Shown here piece by piece: positions 61,718 to 64,000 of a stretch of 64,000 nt of DNA. The stretch is taken from NCBI RefSeq assembly GCF_000150955.2, contig NC_011686.1, forward strand, positions 1-64,000, in the 5' to 3' direction. Source of the DNA: Phaeodactylum tricornutum CCAP 1055/1 (Eukaryota > Bacillariophyta > Bacillariophyceae > Surirellales > Neidiaceae). Every line of letters starts with the position of its first letter. Position 1 is the first letter of the stretch. A model generated the notes under the pieces. The model saw only the letters and a list, made by a program, of their open reading frames with translations. It was not told the origin of the DNA and did not search any database. Both the position numbers and the translations under genes were made by a program.

Positions 61718-64000
61718 CTATTTGCATTCGGCCACAAAAGTCTCGATCTCCTTGTCGCTAAAAGGTGATGCTTGCACCACTGACCGCGTCTCGCACAAAG
61801 CCGTCAATGCCTTGCATCCTGGTCGGGCAAAGACCAAAATCAAGCAATTCTCCGTTTGTGAAAAGAAACCCGCTTCGCAGTATGTCAGGTAATAGTTCCA
61901 GGCCCGTAAAAAGACATCGTCAAAACCAAGCTGGCGCACAAAGGGTTCTTCGGCGTTGAAACGACGACGCCACTCAGCCAAAGTTTGGGCGTAGTGCAGT
62001 CCAATGTTATCGACGTGCTCTAGCGTCAACGTCGATCCTCGGTAGGCGGCGTCTACGAGCGCGTGTAAGGAAGGGCAGCAGGAGCCAGGAAAGATTATGG
62101 TGTTGATAAAGTCGGTCGAACGTAAATAGTTCTCATATCGTTCTTCTGGTGTCGTAATAGCCTCCATAACAAGGACGCCGTCACGACACAGGACCTGTTC
62201 GACGGCCCAGAAGAATTCTACCAAATGACCGTGTCCAACAGCTTCAATCATTTCGCAGCTCAGCACACGGTCAAACATACCGCAGTTGCTCTTGCGCGCG
62301 CAAAAGGTCCGATAATCCACGACTTCGAACGTAATGAGGGACTCAATACCTTCTTCTTTGACGCGCTTTTCGGCAAGTGCTTTTTGCTCCACTGAAAGCG
62401 TTATACCAGTCACTTTGCATCCGTACTTTTTGGCGGCATGAATAGACAATCCGCCCCAACCAAAGCCAATGTCCAGGACCGTTTGTCCGGGCTGAATCTG
62501 GGCACGATCCAACAGTGTATCCAACTTACGCCACTGTGCTTCTTCGAGGGACCCGCGAAAGACGAGTCCAGAGTGCGGGCGTGGAGCAGGCACGGCATCG
62601 TAAATCGCCGACGAATACATAAGTGTCTCCTTGTCCAAGAAAGTCTTGAATAGATCGTTGGAAAGATCGTAGTGCGCGTGGATGTTTTTTAGGCTACCCC
62701 CTCGTTCGGAATTGTCCATTGTCAATTTGTAGCGAAGGTAATTGACGAAGGAACCCATCTGAGCCAATACCAATCCCGATGCGTTGGACAACGCGTTGGC
62801 GTACTTGTGCCCCCGACCCGCTCGACGAGGTATGTGTGCTTTTGCAGCATTGTCATCACGGTTCCCGATCAGCAGCAAAAAGAGACGGGTCAAGCCAATC
62901 GGATCACCCAGAGTGATGGTTGCTTCCTCGGACGCATGTTCCGGGCGAATGACAGGATGGTAGGATGACGTCTTTTCGAGAGGCTCCACAATGAAATGCC
63001 CAGCCATGTACGATCGTGCGAGACCCAGGTCGTATTCGGTCGCCAGTTTGACAAAGAACCATGGATCAAATACGCGAATTGTCACGTCACTAGTGTCACA
63101 GCCACACGGTGTGCCGTCGCCAAAGCTAACCACGGATCCATCGTTAAACTTCAGACGCAAGCGACCCATTTGGACGGCCTGCTTCATGAAATAAAAGGAA
63201 AGTTGTCGGCAGATTGCGACGGGCAAATCGTACGTGACACGTTGGTACAGGGCTTGCCACAAGGTCATTCGGGTGTGATTGCTCGAGAGATCCGGTGGTG
63301 GCAAGATGAGTGCATCTGGTGTACTAGGAGTCTCGTCAGTAGCCCGCGCCTCCGTCACCCACGGTAAGGGAACAGCGGACATGGCCGTGGCGACTCGAAA
63401 TCCATCGCGACATCCGTCTTCGTGAAACCCGTACCCGGACCAGGCACCACAAAACCAGAGACCGTCCTTTCCCTGGAGAGCGCCGAGTTTTTCTCTGGCT
63501 TGGAGCGTCTTACTGTTGAACTGAGGGTGTGCGAGAATGACCCGCTGGTGCGTCAAGGCTGGTTCCGGCGCGTGGTGGGGATTGAGTGATACGAAAATGT
63601 CGCGGTCCGTTTCAAGATTTTGCAGCCGATTCAACCAGTAGGTCACAAAGACTGCCTTCATGCGACCGTGGATGCCTTCCAGCGTAGGCTGTGCTGGTAC
63701 TGCTGTTTTTTCGTGGAATGAATCTTGGTCTTCGGGTAGTGCAGAGTGTGCAACGTTACCAAATCCCGATTCGGCACCTTCAAAGGCTTCGCCTTTTTTG
63801 CTACTGGTGGAATGGAAGGGTAGCATGTGTTGACTGCGTCCGAGACAATTCCAGGACGCCCATGCGTGACGACGTTTCGGCATGAGTGACGGATCAGAAT
63901 GGACGTACACAACGTTGTCGGCGTATTCAATCTGTGCCAAAAGTTGGAGGAGAAGCTGGTGATCTTGGTGCTCCTTATTGGTGGGATTGTTGCTCACACT
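61718..64000 (-). CDS. FAD-oxidase/cyclopropane-fatty-acid-synthase fusion, partial at window edge
   Basis: The frame is open through the right edge of the window; at least 760 residues are visible and the N-terminus, including the FAD-binding Rossmann motif, lies outside. The first roughly 240 visible residues are the back half of an amine-oxidase-like FAD domain (EYADNVVYVHSDPSLMPKRR, LWFCGAWSGYGFHEDGCRDG). The rest is a cyclopropane-fatty-acyl-phospholipid synthase: a helical entry domain, HYDLSNDLFKTFLDKETLMYS, the SAM-binding LDIGFGWGGLSIHAAKKYG, VLSCEMIEAVGHGH and the terminal NIGLHYAQTLAEWRRRF. Such enzymes add a methylene from S-adenosylmethionine to an acyl double bond. Plants have the same oxidase-synthase fusion. 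No intron is needed in the visible part. Confidence 0.9.
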   Translation of the reverse strand, partial: SVSNNPTNKEHQDHQLLLQLLAQIEYADNVVYVHSDPSLMPKRRHAWASWNCLGRSQHMLPFHSTSSKKGEAFEGAESGFGNVAHSALPEDQDSFHEKTAVPAQPTLEGIHGRMKAVFVTYWLNRLQNLETDRDIFVSLNPHHAPEPALTHQRVILAHPQFNSKTLQAREKLGALQGKDGLWFCGAWSGYGFHEDGCRDGFRVATAMSAVPLPWVTEARATDETPSTPDALILPPPDLSSNHTRMTLWQALYQRVTYDLPVAICRQLSFYFMKQAVQMGRLRLKFNDGSVVSFGDGTPCGCDTSDVTIRVFDPWFFVKLATEYDLGLARSYMAGHFIVEPLEKTSSYHPVIRPEHASEEATITLGDPIGLTRLFLLLIGNRDDNAAKAHIPRRAGRGHKYANALSNASGLVLAQMGSFVNYLRYKLTMDNSERGGSLKNIHAHYDLSNDLFKTFLDKETLMYSSAIYDAVPAPRPHSGLVFRGSLEEAQWRKLDTLLDRAQIQPGQTVLDIGFGWGGLSIHAAKKYGCKVTGITLSVEQKALAEKRVKEEGIESLITFEVVDYRTFCARKSNCGMFDRVLSCEMIEAVGHGHLVEFFWAVEQVLCRDGVLVMEAITTPEERYENYLRSTDFINTIIFPGSCCPSLHALVDAAYRGSTLTLEHVDNIGLHYAQTLAEWRRRFNAEEPFVRQLGFDDVFLRAWNYYLTYCEAGFFSQTENCLILVFARPGCKALTALCETRSVVQASPFSDKEIETFVAECK

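Overview
The window starts at a chromosome end. The first 276 bases are uninterrupted CCCTAA telomere repeats, followed by about 32 kb of subtelomeric repeats and mobile elements, then a dense block of intact nuclear genes. Several traits point to a pennate diatom of the Phaeodactylum tricornutum type: copia-type LTR elements of the diatom (CoDi-like) kind, short introns with GTAAG/GTACG/GTATG donors, plastid-type presequences with an Ala|Phe cleavage site, and the gene content. I identified the organism from sequence features only; no search was run.

Subtelomere (0-10.6 kb): next to the telomere is a two-part zinc-finger reading frame running toward the chromosome end, where it is cut off. 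Then come two diverged tandem copies of a ~1.7 kb unit, an interstitial telomere tract, a solo LTR, a DNA-transposon end, and an intact orphan ORF of 896 codons with four membrane segments and a GC-rich leader. A ~24 bp motif ending in CTTAGG occurs five times, always in the same orientation. It closes successive blocks and occurs for the last time about 190 bp before the first core gene.

Element graveyard (10.6-32.2 kb): a broken copia copy lies next to a frameshifted ketoacyl-synthase pseudogene. A decayed hAT-like DNA transposon is split by a gag-protease-only LTR element on the minus strand, which is itself split by a whole-looking copia element on the plus strand. A further copia remnant has cut off the right end of the DNA transposon. 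Of the 14 differences between paired LTRs, 13 are CpG transitions, which is the mark of methylated, deaminating DNA.

Core genes (32.3-64 kb): coatomer zeta, an OPA3-like mitochondrial protein, a probable plastid membrane protein, a Trf4-type nucleotidyltransferase, COQ4, a protein kinase, a DnaJ/DnaJ-X protein, a four-pass membrane protein, a small spliced membrane protein, SRP72, a small orphan, a plastid-type NicO-like metal transporter, a chromate-type (CHR) ion transporter, a UBE2Q-like E2, a type II membrane protein resembling glycosyltransferases, and the C-terminal part of an FAD-oxidase/cyclopropane-synthase fusion. Exon models were built by hand from frame continuity and GT..AG sites. 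The genes are mostly housekeeping (secretory traffic, mitochondria, RNA processing) and form no obvious single pathway.
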